Positions 1 through 11,760 of a DNA stretch of 64,000 bases are shown here, one piece after another (the stretch's first letter is position 1; the number at the start of each line of letters is the position of its first letter). The position numbers were made by a program, and so were the translations under genes. Origin of the DNA: Rhytidiadelphus loreus (lineage: Eukaryota; Streptophyta; Bryopsida; Hypnales; Hylocomiaceae); contig OX344765.1 in NCBI GenBank assembly GCA_947034895.1, positions 47,559,001 to 47,623,000 on the forward strand. Reading direction: 5' to 3'. Below the pieces are notes generated by a model, which searched no databases, was not told the DNA's origin, and saw only the letters and a program-made list of their open reading frames with translations.

Positions 1-905
1 TTTGAGTTTGTCCTGCAGCACATGGTCCCCCAAAGTTGGGCGTAAATAGTTTCTTCTTGGACTGCACCTTCTCCCGTAGAAGAAAGCTAGAAATGATGTA
101 AGCGGGTTGGGATCCCTATACAAAATCCACTATAATTACCCTATTCAATAAAGACTGTCTTCTTTAAACCGAGGCCGCGCTTTCATTTGCGCCCCTCTTC
201 TCCCCGTGCATGGCCGCGCATCCCGATCCGTGAATTGTTTTCCTCTTGGCCACTTTGCCCCAAACCCAAGTGGCCATGTGATGTGTCTTTGTGATCCCCC
301 ACAAACTGTAAGAGTCATCCACGCCTCGCACAACAAATGGCGCTTAGAGTTGTTTTCCCTCTGCTCCCCGTGCATGGCCACGCATGCAGATCCAGACATT
401 GTTTTTTTCTTGGCCACTTTGCCCAAAACCCGAGTGGCCAATTGAATGTTACGTGTGTGTGTGTGATCCACCCCAACTGTTGGATGTAAGCGGGTTCGGA
501 TCCCTATGCAAAAACCACTATAATTACCCTTACTATTGAATGTAGACTGTCTTCTTTACACCGAGGCCGTGCTTTCATTTGCACCGCCCCCTCTTCTCCC
601 GTGCATGGCCGCGCATCCAGATCCGTGAATTGTTTTCCTCTCGGCCACTTTGCCCCACACCCAAGTGGCCATGTGATGTGTCTTTGTGATCCACCCCAAA
701 TTGTAAGAGTCATGCACGCCTCGCACAACAAATGGCGCTTAGAGTTGTTTTGGAACTTTCTTTCAGGTAGCCCGCTCTAAGAAGGCACGGAATGGATATG
801 ATTTCGTCCTGAACTGGACCCCTCCAACTTTGATTGAATCGAGGAAAAGGTGTTTTTATCACAGGAACCCATCATTGTTGCAGGATTTCATCCCCCCGGC
901 TACCA
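1..905. repeat. LTR-like, GC-richer tandem module
   Basis: A module of about 270 bp occurs twice, near 92-358 and 480-752 (offset about 388 bp), with a partial third copy of its inner part at about 357-445. Each full copy has GCGGGTT, GGATCCCTAT, CACTATAATTACC, an AATAAA or similar A-rich signal, ACTGTCTTCTTT and ACCGAGGCCG. A TATA-like box followed by a polyadenylation-like signal and a C-rich stretch suggests a retrotransposon LTR, but no TG...CA ends, primer-binding site or gag/pol are seen. The open frames here are repeated with the module and are not believed to be genes. The stretch 760-905 continues at higher GC with no recognisable function. Confidence 0.4.
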
Positions 906-3360
906 TTTTCGGTCGGATTTCATTCAGACTTGGGAGCTCTGAACCGCCATTTTAATGGAATACCGCCATTTTAACGAAATTCCCCATATATGTATTAAAA
1001 AATACGCCTTCCAATAATGGATATTGATTTTTCTCCACACACATGAAAGCTCCCAAAACATCTACGATAAATTTGTTATTGTGAAAAAATAGACATATTA
1101 TATTATATAGTAACTAAATCCATTGATTGTAGTTGCACAAATGGAATTTTATGTAAGAAGGGAGAAAAATCTAATACTTATAATTTTCAAAAGATTTTAA
1201 GAAATTATAAATGTTAAGATCTAATTATAGTGATTTTATAAGATTTTTGTTTCACATATTTATTCAAGATGGATTATTTTTTGAATCAAAAAAGTTACTT
1301 TGAAGGTCAAACACATTTGTACCCTTTGAATTGTAGAATATTAGCAAAAAAAAAGTTTCAATTTTTTTGAATTCTTGATTCTAGTTTCCTTGGAAAAAAA
1401 AATTGAATTTAAAAAAAAAAATTGAATATTTACATACAATTTTGAATTTGAAAGCCTATGACTCAATTTTAAATAAGGAATTATATAGAGAGTAGATGTG
1501 CTATGATGTTCCATATTGCAATATACACCTATGGTAAAAAATAAAAAATTCATTTATTTTCTATATTAAATATGATTTTTTAAACTTTTTTTCCTTTCTG
1601 ATGTTGATAGAAAATTCAAATTTTCATTGTGAACATTGTAATTTTTAGGCTTAGATCAGATATGTGATCTTTTTTCTAAAAAATTCATCCACCTATAGTA
1701 GAAAAATGGAGCAGAGAGTGTGAAGGATTTTGAAGTTTGATTATACGATTACATAATCATAAGTTTCATCTTTATAAGTGAACTTATGAAAAAAATATTT
1801 TTCTCTACATCATGTAGATTTATACAAACATCTTGTAGAAAAGCAAAATATATTTTTATTGTTTCACTAAAATCTTTTACAAAAAAATTTAGCAACATGA
1901 CAAGAGTTTTTTAAATTTTTGTAAGATGTATCAAAGGAGTTTGGGGTCAATTTGCCAATTTTCTACAAATAAATATCACAATGACAATGAACCAAAAAAT
2001 ATCTACATGTACCAATGGGTTGAACATAGATACCATCATCTACAAATGAAATATAAACATTTACATAATAAATATACGAAGATTGCCCTTATTGTATCTT
2101 TTTGTATGTAGTCGGTTCTATAGAGAGCCAATCTATGTGTCTTCAAACAACCAAATATCTTGCTCATTGCATTAACCCCCAAGAGAGATTAAAAAGAGCA
2201 ATGTAGATGTGGAACTAAATTATGACTTGAAACGAATTTAAACATAAGATATTCATTTTTGCAAGTTTTTCTTCTCATCCCATTTTTTACATGAAGGCTT
2301 ATTTATAACCTTCTACAAAGATCATAAAATATTGAATAATCAAGATACTCACATCACTAAAGAATGAACAAAAATTACTTTTTCAAAATAAAATAAATAT
2401 GTATCATCCAATTAGCCTAATTTTGGCAATAAGTTTTTGAAAAAAGTTCATTGTTTATACTCTGAATGTAGTTTCTGATAGGGATTAATTTCAAAACATT
2501 GAAATGCAAATGCAAGAGCCGTTTCAAAATAATCAAAATAAGTTACCAATCAACAAGATCGGATTAGGGTAGGGTACTCTTTGCAAGGCTTGTATAGGGG
2601 GAAATTCCTAGAAGAAAATACAAAACTTATTCTTTATTACCAATGATAAAGTCTAAAAAATTGGAATTTATATTTCACTTGGAATCAAACCTTCAATTAG
2701 CAAGGAGAGATTAAGAAATACAAGAATAGGGGGAAATTTTTTACATTTATTCCTAAGCAATTTCCAAACGGAGCTCTATAAAAAGTTCCTTCTTTTTCTT
2801 GATTGACTATGTCTAGTTGGATACATTGTGACATTCAACAACACTCACATAACATTGTATAACTAGGCAATGGTCCTCCCCATGTTGGAAAGCTACTATG
2901 CATTGCTAGTTATCTTGGAGAGACTTCTTAGTTAAGTCTAAGATTGGGATTGGTTGAGGAGCTGTATGAGACAATTTTATTCACTATAGGAGGCCCCTTT
3001 TCAAAGATGCAAAAGGAAACCCTACCTCATTGGTAAACACCAATAGTATGCTATGCTTCCAAGTTGCTAAAAGCATTACCAAAATGAATGTGCTAAAAAT
3101 TCAAATTTATCACTATCATATTTCACAATGTTTAGGATTTTTGTGTTTTACCAACTATTTTCCTTTAATTCTCATGTTGAGCCATTTTTTCAAGTATAGA
3201 ATTTGGTTATTTTCTCTATTATTCACACTAAACATCATTTAAGAAGTTTTTTTCATTGTTTATTTTGCCAATTTTTAAAAATTGCAATTGATCTTTTTTT
3301 ACAATTCCAGTGGCTAACTTTTAACTAAGTTAGTTGCTGTTTTTTCTTCAACATTGGTAT

Positions 3361-3679
3361 GGGAGTTGATTCATTCCTAATCAACCTCCCCCCATTTTTG
3401 TAATATAGGGTGGTGTATTTCCATACATGTACATAATGGCACATTATGATTGGGCTACAAGACTCTTGATTTTACAACCAATCCTTGTTGTTAGAATTAT
3501 GATGACCTGTTATGGGACAAACAAAACCTTCACCTAGAAAATTCATAGTAATTTTGTTTTGGAAAATAAAATTGTGAAAAATTACGGAATCCTTCTAAAA
3601 TCTATTTACGCACCTGGGAAATTTTTTCTGCTGAACATACCCTTGGAAGTGGGCACGCTTGGAAGTGAGCTAGCTCCCT
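3361..3679. mobile_element. Block A-specific 319-bp insertion, GGGAG ends, TAT duplication
   Basis: Block B reads GGTATTCAATA near 27378, whereas block A reads GGTAT, then 319 bp starting GGGAGTTG and ending AGCTCCCT, then TATTCAATA. TAT flanks both sides and is single at the empty site. Short inverted ends and a 3-bp duplication point to a small non-autonomous DNA transposon of uncertain superfamily. It carries no coding sequence. Confidence 0.5.
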
Positions 3680-3716
3680 TATTCAATACATCTTTTGTAT
3701 CTAAATAATTTTCACA

Positions 3717-3920
3717 TAATATCAAGTCCGGTTTTCAAGGCAGATTCATCACCATTCCATTGGATAGTCAAAAAAGTGTTTTAACTCATAACGCATACCC
3801 TCTTTCAACACCCAAAGATTTGTGAAAACTACAAATACAGACATATGTGATGAACTATTAAACTTGGCATTATGTCCCATAATACTCTTAAGCCTCCCGG
3901 TTCTTGAGCATTATCTAGTC
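3717..3920. mobile_element. Block A-specific ~204-bp inverted-repeat insertion
   Basis: Block B runs straight from TTTTCACAT into TTTTTGTTTTC near 27410, while block A has about 204 extra bases between CACAT and CATTTGTTTG. The ends are imperfectly inverted: ATAATATCAAGTCCGG on the left against CCGGTTCTTGAGCATTAT on the right. CAT flanks both sides. It fits a MITE-like element, but the exact ends are uncertain. Confidence 0.4.
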
Positions 3921-3948
3921 CATTTGTTTGTTTTCTAATTTAGTTTTT

Positions 3949-4528
3949 TTAACCCCTAATTAAAGTCCCATTGTCCCTATGGGCGACAAAATGGATTGCG
4001 GGCGGGCTCCTATAATCTCAATTTTTATTTAATTTTTTTTTGAAACTTTCTCATAAGATAGATAAACTTATGAGCTTTCCAAGAATATAATCTTTATTCC
4101 AATTGGTGCCCAGGATCAAAAGTTATGCCAAAATAACCTGAAATGGGGGAGACCGGGCAACAAAAAAAATCTACAAGAAATTGAAATAAAAATTTTAATA
4201 TTTTTTTTTCTTATATATTATATTTTCTTCTAAATAGGAAGCTTTGATTCATTGATTTCCATTTGGATTAGTGATGTGAAAGTTATGAAGTTTCTTGTTT
4301 GGCGGGCAATCATAGCAACTTCTTGAAAGAATTTTTTTTCTTCCACTTTGAATGCTAATATCTTTCAATCTATAAGGTCAAACATCACAAAAAATTTATC
4401 ACGTGATCTAAGACAAGTGTAGAACAAGATCCCACGGTTAGATTCGAAAAAATATTTTTAAAATTTATTTCATAGGTGAATGTAGCAAAAGTGGTAGTTT
4501 TGAGTGGTCTTGGGACTTTAAGGGTTAA
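3949..4528 (+). mobile_element. TTAA-flanked piggyBac-like non-autonomous element, copy 1
   Basis: Starts TTAACCCCTAATTAAAGTCC and ends GGACTTTAAGGGTTAA, so it has inverted ends bounded by TTAA on both sides. Near the left end is the subterminal hairpin CATTGTCCCTATGGGCGACA. At about 580 bp it is internally deleted relative to the 930-bp copies. The paralogous position in block B (about 27441-27450) lacks the element and reads TTGA at the junction, which gives an empty site and supports TTAA as target. No transposase is present. Confidence 0.75.
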
Positions 4529-4928
4529 CACAGCTCCTGCAGGCAAGATCAGCATGTGTATAATACGATTGTGCAGATTATGTTCCTCTGCCTCGGTGGA
4601 CAGAAAACTTCGGTCTCTGAGTGGAGGTTCCGCATGCCCACCGTGATGAGATACTTTTAGATAATTTCCTTCACAACTCCTAAAATCATTAACTTAAGGA
4701 AGTCCGAATCAGATCAAATCTCAAAACAATCTATTTTTAGAGTTATTCTAAGTTAGAACTCTACAAGTCATGAAATGCAACCCTCTACTGTATGTGGTCC
4801 CTGGCCTTTTATTTTCTTATTTCTAAATTGCATTTGATTTCTTATAAATTATTTTTGGGGGAATCACAATGTCTAGGGTGATGATGTTTGAAATCAATAA
4901 CTAGCATATGAAGTTTTGCTTTTCTTAA

Positions 4929-5165
4929 TTAATCCTTCAAAGGACGGGTTGGTAACCGTAGAGATCATCCCTTTTGATACTGTGTGAATCATTGGCTTAA
5001 AAAAAGATCAAATTGCACTCATTGGAAGTCAAACTATTCTACAAGATTTCCCCTTTTCACACAAAATTCCGAGGATATATAAATAGTTGCACTTTTGTCC
5101 TATACCGAAGGATTCTTTGTCCTTCATTGGTTGAAAAAACGGGTGCTGTGTCCTTTAAGGGTTAA
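4929..5165 (+). mobile_element. 240-bp TTAA-flanked element, short family copy 1
   Basis: Bounded by TTAATCCTTCAAAGGACG and GTGTCCTTTAAGGGTTAA, 237 bp in total. The interior is unrelated to the 930-bp TTAA family but the outer ~16 bp are the same kind of terminus. Relatives are at 27551-27790, 27787-27980 and 56040-56247. Shared landmarks are ACTCATTGGAAGTCAAACTA, CACAAAATT and ATAGTTGCACTTTTGTCC. No coding capacity. Confidence 0.65.
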
Positions 5166-5864
5166 TTGCAATGAGATTTAGGTTTCACCTTTCCAACTAT
5201 AAGTAAGTAAATAAGTTGCAAAGAAGTTTCAAAATCTTTTAGCATTAATCGCGATGCAAAGAAGTAAAAGAAGGATCAAAAGGAGGATTTTATGACTTTT
5301 ATAAAAATTATATTTAATCATCTTAACTTTAATGAACTCCGTTTGAATACAAAAATCTTTAATTGAACAAGAGAGGCATGCTATATTACATAATGTAGAG
5401 TTGCTTAAGCATTATGTATTAAATATTAAAAAGAGGTAAAAAAGAAGATGTGAGAGTGTGTTGTGCCATCTAGCCATTGAAGAGATACATTGAGAGATCT
5501 CTAAATCTTCACCCAATCATTCAAGAGTGGTATTGTGAGATATAGTGACTCACTAAATTTAGCCAATGTTAGGGACATTTGTATTCATATTGCCATAGCA
5601 CAAGAAGTGGAAAAAATGTAAAAGTACAAATACAAATGTGTGAGGATGTTGTTGTTGAAAAAACAACTAAGGGCCAATAAAATTTTGGAGAATCCTAGTG
5701 TTTTTCACTTACAATTTGAACTCTACAAACTTTTGATGGCTATAAGTTGAATTTCTCTCTAATGAAAGAATGACCACAAAGATGCAATAAAATTAGCCTA
5801 CAATAAAATAAAATAAACAAGAAATAGAATCAAGGAATAATCACCAAGATTGTGTCCTCTAATT

Positions 5865-6057
5865 TTGAAGCATCACTAAGAACCCATTAAATTGGATTGC
5901 AAGACTAGCTGTAACCAATCTTATGTTTTGAAGCATCACTAAGAACCCATTAAATTGGATTGCAAGACTAGCTACAACCAATCTTATGTTTTGAAGCATC
6001 ACTAAGAACCCATTAAATTGGATTGCAAAACCGTAGCTATAACCAATCTTATGTTTT
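5865..6057. repeat. Three tandem copies of a 63-bp unit
   Basis: Units begin TTGAAGCATCACTAAGAACC at 5865, 5928 and 5991, an exact 63-bp spacing. The last copy has a small insertion (GCAAAACCGTAGC). Block B has a single copy near 29264, so the array expanded in block A after duplication or contracted in B. Noncoding. Confidence 0.85.
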
Positions 6058-8563
6058 GATCATTCAATGTATTCAAGACCAACAATATTATTATGTGTAA
6101 TTTTCTACATAAGTAGATGCCAAACCAATTGTTATAAAATAATAAATTCCGTAAGTATGTTTAGGGTGCTACACTAAACAATATGTCACCTTGTGTATGT
6201 TATCTAAACTAAATGCTAACTACTACCCTAACTGATATAATAGAATGAAAAATTCATGAATATCTTTTTGTATTCTTTTGTCCCTTTTCATCCCTCAAAT
6301 ACAATTGTATTTCAATAAAGAAAAAAATCTCAATATTAATATAATATAATATAATAAATTAATAGCTAAATGCTGCAATAAATTTTTAACATAGTAGTTG
6401 ATATAAAAATACAAGACATCTTAGCAATTGTATGTGACAGTTGTGTGAGATGTAAGAGAATTTTAGAAAACTTAAGGGCAAACAAAACAAGCTTAGCATT
6501 GATTATTATGCACATGCTCTCAAGTAAAAGTCACTTATACTAAAATAAAGATTTCTATAAAGTTTTGAAATAAAGTTTGATTTTTATAATTAGAGAGGCA
6601 AAAATAAAATTTAGTTGAAGGATTCTAATTAGACTTTTACATGTTTTTGCCTTTAGAAAATATAAAATTTATTGGAGCATAGGTTTTTTTAAGTGAAATT
6701 TGTTCACAACAATTCAAAAAAAATCAATGGAATATTTGACATTTTGTTCTTCTCTTTGCAATGGATGAAATTTTCAAATTGTTCTAAGATGAAAACAACT
6801 AAATGACTACAAAACCTTAGAAATATATCACTCTTTCACATGAATATTTGTAGTTTGGCATGAATAAATGAGTCTTGATATTTATTTTTATATTTCACCC
6901 ATATCTATATACATAAATACCTTCAGCACTCTAAAAAATATGCTTATTGTACTACCCAAAATAAATAAAACAAAAATCCTATATTGGAGTTCTAAAGATT
7001 GGAATAATCAACATTTGGGAATGTCCCAAGTCAATATATCTAAAATGGTCTACTCCTCAAATCTATCATGCATTGACATTTTGAAATGTTCTCAATATGA
7101 CCTTATAAATTGTCTTTGTGAAATGTCTCCAACCTTACGACGAGCATGGTTGATCACAAAGTAACATAACCTAGTTTTCAAATGGGAGAATCTGGCAATT
7201 GAAATGATAATTTGTAGAAGATCAAATCCATCATGGATTACCAACTTGACCAAGTCCAAGCAAAAAAGACACAAGGACCAAGCCATCAAGGTCTAGACAA
7301 TCAATCATGATTGTCGAGGACAAACTTTAACCTTGATCAATCCTACCTATGGAAGAAAGCTTTAGCTTGAATGAGCTCTATCCTTTGCAATTCCACTATA
7401 GCTTTTGTTCTCATTCAACATCATCTGTAACAACAAGTTTGCACCTAACAACTCAATTCTATATACTATAAGAAATCAATGTTTTTGTGATGCAATTTTA
7501 GGGGACATCTACCTATTTTTATGTCAACAATAATGTCAAGATGTTCCATTTGACTTTATTGTTGATATAAAAGCAAGTGGATGTTACAAAGAACACAAGG
7601 TTCTTATAGAAACATCTTTTTTTGAAACTTTGCAGTGTTCAATAAGATACATGATTAATGGCAAGTGGTCGTTGATAGTATTGTTGGCATATTAGAATGC
7701 TTTGTTAGGGCAATGGTAGTGAATTGCACCTTCTAGCAACTAAAATTGTCTAATGTCCATGTTTTGAAAGTAGAGATCAATGGCAGTGGAGGTGTATTCC
7801 ATGTTAGGATTATTGAAAGAGTCGCTTAGTTTTAGAGTGTAGTTGCATGTTGATTCATGTCAAGAATTGGATTCTGTTGTTGAAAACTAGAGACAAACTA
7901 TTGGAGTTGTGTGAATTGAGGCATCGGATTGTAGTTTTTGGTTAATCAAACAATGCATGGCCATGTCAATTACGTCCGTATAAGATTTTCTAAATTGTTA
8001 TAAGTCTTGTAGTTCTTTGTGGATTTTTTTTATGGGATTCATGTTTTCTCTATCTTGGTAGGGAAGGGAGAGAGCAAGGGACTGAGGGAGAGAGTGAGTG
8101 GAAGGAAGAGGATTCATGGTGTAGACATAGGAACCAATTCAAAGAAGGGAGTTATGGCAATGCAAGTGTGTTGCAGGTTTGGATAAGAAACCAAGATCAT
8201 TTTTTATTTTTTTCTAAGTGCAATTGAGCTTACATTTGTGATGAGAATCAAATTTTGTTGTTAAAAGGTGAGTTAAAATTTATGGGGTCTTCAAATTAGT
8301 AAGGGTTGTGTTTTAGTGGTTTCAAGGCATCTCTATAATCCATCCAAACTACCCTTAGATTGGCCACCTTGAACCATCCATTTTTTATATTATTACTTCA
8401 AATTAATCAAGTTCATCTAATAATGGGAACATTTCTTTCTAAATCAAGAGGGGATAGATTTCATCCAAATAGGGCAAATTAAGTTCATTTACTATTAGAA
8501 ACACCACTTTCTGAGGGACTAATGACAATTTAAAGTCTATCCACATTAAGTACATGGTTCCTA

Positions 8564-9505
8564 TTAACCTCTAAAGGACCATTGTCCCTTCGGGGGACAA
8601 ATGCGTTTTCGGGCATGTATTTACGGGCTGAAATTTTCTCCTAATTTTTTGAAATTTTTTTTGGAGGTAGAAAAGTTGATTAGCTTCGTGGGAATATAAT
8701 TTTTTCAAAATCGGTGCCCCAAAGGGACAATGGTTATGACCAAATAAGCTCAAACAAGGGGACAATGGGCAGCTCGGGCAGCCAAAAAAAATGGACAAAA
8801 ATTGAATTTTTTTTAATATTATTTTTTTCTCTTAGATTATATTTTTGTCTATCTGGAAAGCTTTGATTCATTTCATTTGGATATGTTATGAGAAAGTTAT
8901 GGACATTCTTGTTTTTCGGGCAATTAGAGCATCATCTTGAAAAAAATAACTCGTAGGATTTGTTTCTGAATGCAATTTTTCAAATTTTTCAATTTCTTTT
9001 TTTGCAATGATCTGATTTACTTGCTAGAACAATCTCACCATTGAGATTAATTCATTTTAATTCCATCTAAAATATATGAATATTATAGATTTTCCTTCTA
9101 TCTCATAATTACTTCTACTTAACAATTTTTTTAAGAATGATAATTAATTTTTTTTTGAATTTCTTTTTTACCTAGACTCTCAACTCAATTCTCCACTATA
9201 AAGATTTAAAGCTCAAAACTTTGCAGTGCAAAAATTTTAAGTTAAAAATGTTCAAAGTCAGAAAATCTAGTCCCGCAATGTGCTGAAAAACTTGTTTTTT
9301 CCACTTTAAACGCAGATATCTTGCAATCTGAGCGGTCAAAAAATTTGAAATTTTTTCCACACACTCTCATACTAATTAGGTGTAAGATCCTACGGTTAAA
9401 TATAGAAAAAAAATTTAATTTTTCAATTCTTTTTACTCCTTGCTATAGGTATGGCAGTTTTGAGTGTTTTCTGGCAGAAAAAGGCCTTGGTCCTTTAGGG
9501 GTTAA
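8564..9505 (+). mobile_element. TTAA-flanked piggyBac-like element, copy 2 (long)
   Basis: Begins TTAACCTCTAAAGGACCATT and ends GGTCCTTTAGGGGTTAA, 942 bp including both TTAA sites. The subterminal hairpin near 8582 reads TTGTCCCTTCGGGGGACAA. The interior matches copies at 16246, 48042 and 51220. Open frames that cross it are not transposase-like and overlap the termini. Confidence 0.75.
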
Positions 9506-9889
9506 TATACTACCATCATGTTTGTTGGATCATTTTGTATTTGAAAGAAGGTTTTAGATATTTTAATATTTTTTGGGAACATTGAGTGAAAAAATCATGG
9601 GTTTTCAAAGTGCTAACTATGACTATGAGCACGTACATACAAAATTGTCTTTAAGTTCTCATGTTCAAAGTGTGTACATCTTAAAGAAGCATATGTAGTG
9701 GTTGATTTTGCACTAATTGGGGATCTTATTTCCACTTTGAAGAACCACTTTCTTTAGTGATTACAAAAAATGCCACATCTCTATAAAAGACTTATAAGTT
9801 TGATGGATTGAAAGAAGTGGAGCAATGGTGAAACCAAAACAAATATTTAAACGCAAAGTATCTCACTTTTCTAGTAGTGCAATTCCTTT

Positions 9890-11060
9890 CAATGCATGAT
9901 AGGCACGGAATAGTTCACCTAAAATCCAAAACCAATAGTGACAAAAGTAATCATTTTAGACACAAAGTGTTCACCTATCCCTATCCATGTGGCTATGCAA
10001 ATGCTTCAAATGCATGATAGACATGGAATAGTCCACCTAAACTTGAATTTAAACCAATGGTGACATGAAAGCACACATTTAAGTCCAAAGTATCCATGTC
10101 TACTACTACAAAATTGCTTTCATGACATGGCTGATATAGAAATGCACCTGCACCTAAAAAGAATGGTAACAAAAAAGGCACATTTAAATCCAAATATCTC
10201 AATTGCATTCATTCAGAATAGTCCACCTATACCTAAAAGCAATGGTGACACAAAAGCACATATTTAAATCCAAATATCTATCCATGAGGCTACGGTGGTT
10301 CCAAAGCTCACATTTAAGCTTCCTCAATACATGGCTAGCACCTATACCTAAAAGCAATGGTGATACGAAAGGACATTTAAATTCAAATATCTATCTCTAT
10401 CCCTATGGCTATGCAATTGCTTTCAATGTATGTCAAATATAGAATGGTCCACCTAAACGTGAAATCCAAAGGAAAAAACAATGCAATAATTTAGACCCAA
10501 AGTATCTATCTCTATAGCTATGCAATTGCTTTCAATGTATAACTTGCATGGAGTGCTCCATCTTGATCTAAAAGCAATGGTGAAACCAAAGCAAAAATAT
10601 TAGTTTGAAGTATCTAATCATTTGGTAATGCAATGCTGTCAATAAAAGACGTGTATAGATTGGGCCATCTTAACCTAATACCAATGTTGATATGTATGCA
10701 AAAATTTAAATGCAAAGTATCTATTCTTATGGCAATGTATTGCTTTCAATGAATAACAAACATGGAATGGTCAACCTAAGTCCAAAAACCGATGGTGAAA
10801 CCAAAGCAAAATATTAAGCCTAAAGTATCTTTCTTTGTGGTCATGCAATGGCTTTCAATGGATGTTATGTATGGAATGATCCACCTAAACCAAAAAACCA
10901 ATGGTGACACAAAAACACACATGTAAATCCAAAGTATCCATGTCTAAGGCTATGCAATTGCTTTCAATGCATAACCAATACAAAATAGTCCACCTATCCT
11001 TGAAAGCCATGTTGACATGAAAACACACATTTAAATCCAAATATTTATCCCTATAATTAT
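9890..11060. repeat. Degenerate ~100-130 bp minisatellite array (block A copy)
   Basis: A degenerate unit recurs about ten times. Recognisable words in order are CAATTGCTTTCAATG, ATGGAATAGTCCACCTA, AAAGCAATGGTGACAC, AAAGCACACATTTAAATCC and AAGTATCTATCC. The same array is in block B at about 30590-31830. The short open frames at 9993-10442 and 10885-11103 are products of the repeat and are not called as genes. Confidence 0.7.
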
Positions 11061-11269
11061 GCAAAATCAAATTCCCACAATCTAGGAACTCCAAAGAACT
11101 CACGATTTTGGGGAGGCTTGAAAAATCCTCTAATGTTGCAAGTGAGTAATTATAGTTTTCAACATTGAAAATTCATCTTCACGTTTTATGATTAGAAACT
11201 CATCGTCATTTGACAATGAAAATTCACCTTCCATCAATTACAAAATTGAGAAGAAAGGCTATCATACAT

Positions 11270-11760
11270 TTCATCCTTCTAAGTGATATCCACCTCCGTC
11301 TTCATGTCATGTTACATCAACCACAATTTCAAGAGGATCAATTGTTTGACGTGCAAGTCACATATATGCAGATTTTTTTTTCACGACCTTCCATCCTCAT
11401 TGTCCTTTGCCTCTATCTTTCTTTGCCATCACTATAACAATAGCGCTTTTGGAGTGAATAGGTAACACTTATAAGTGTCAAAGTGGCCACTATTGGAAAT
11501 TTGCCTTTGTCTTCATGTCCCATTACAACAACTACAATTCCAACATTACAAGGTAAGTTCTAACAAGTCATAGGCGGATTTTGTTGTTTTACCACCTTCC
11601 ATCCTAGTTGCCATTTCCCTCTATCTTCTTGTCCCATCACAATAACAAAGCATCACTATAACCATGGTACTTTAAGTAGAGTAAAGAGGTGACACTTGCA
11701 AGTGTCAAAGTGGTCACAACAAGGTCAATACATGTACTTTTGGATATAAATAGTCTCAAA
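11270..11760. repeat. Degenerate C-rich repeat, shared with 17.3-18.0 kb
   Basis: Contains two or more diverged units with words such as GACCTTCCATCC, CCTTTGCCTCTATC, CATCAACCACAA and CCCATCACAA. The same words recur in 17330-17980. It is a dispersed tandem-type repeat without credible coding frame. Confidence 0.5.

Larger units (their letters stand above)
1005..11260. repeat. Segmental duplication, block A
   Basis: Most of this stretch matches 23.69-32.16 kb in the same order and orientation, at roughly 80-90% identity by eye. Anchors: 1011-1345 with 23692-23990; 1355-1970 with 25045-25640; 1973-2600 with 26220-26850; 2950-3358 with 26960-27390; 5166-5380 with 27980-28230; 5380-6140 with 28780-29400; 7715-8560 with 29711-30590; 11140-11260 with 32045-32165. 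Block-specific insertions and deletions interrupt the alignment; 6140-7700 has no counterpart. No gene is supported inside. Short open frames (for example 6868-7164 and 9321-9557) have no recognisable domain. Confidence 0.85.

Noticed and set aside
6868..7164. 98-codon plus-strand frame in block A
   Set aside because: No domain, no counterpart in block B, AT-rich codons; treated as chance.
8571..8798. 75-codon minus-strand frame
   Set aside because: It lies inside the left end of a TTAA element and crosses its subterminal hairpin; not a transposase.
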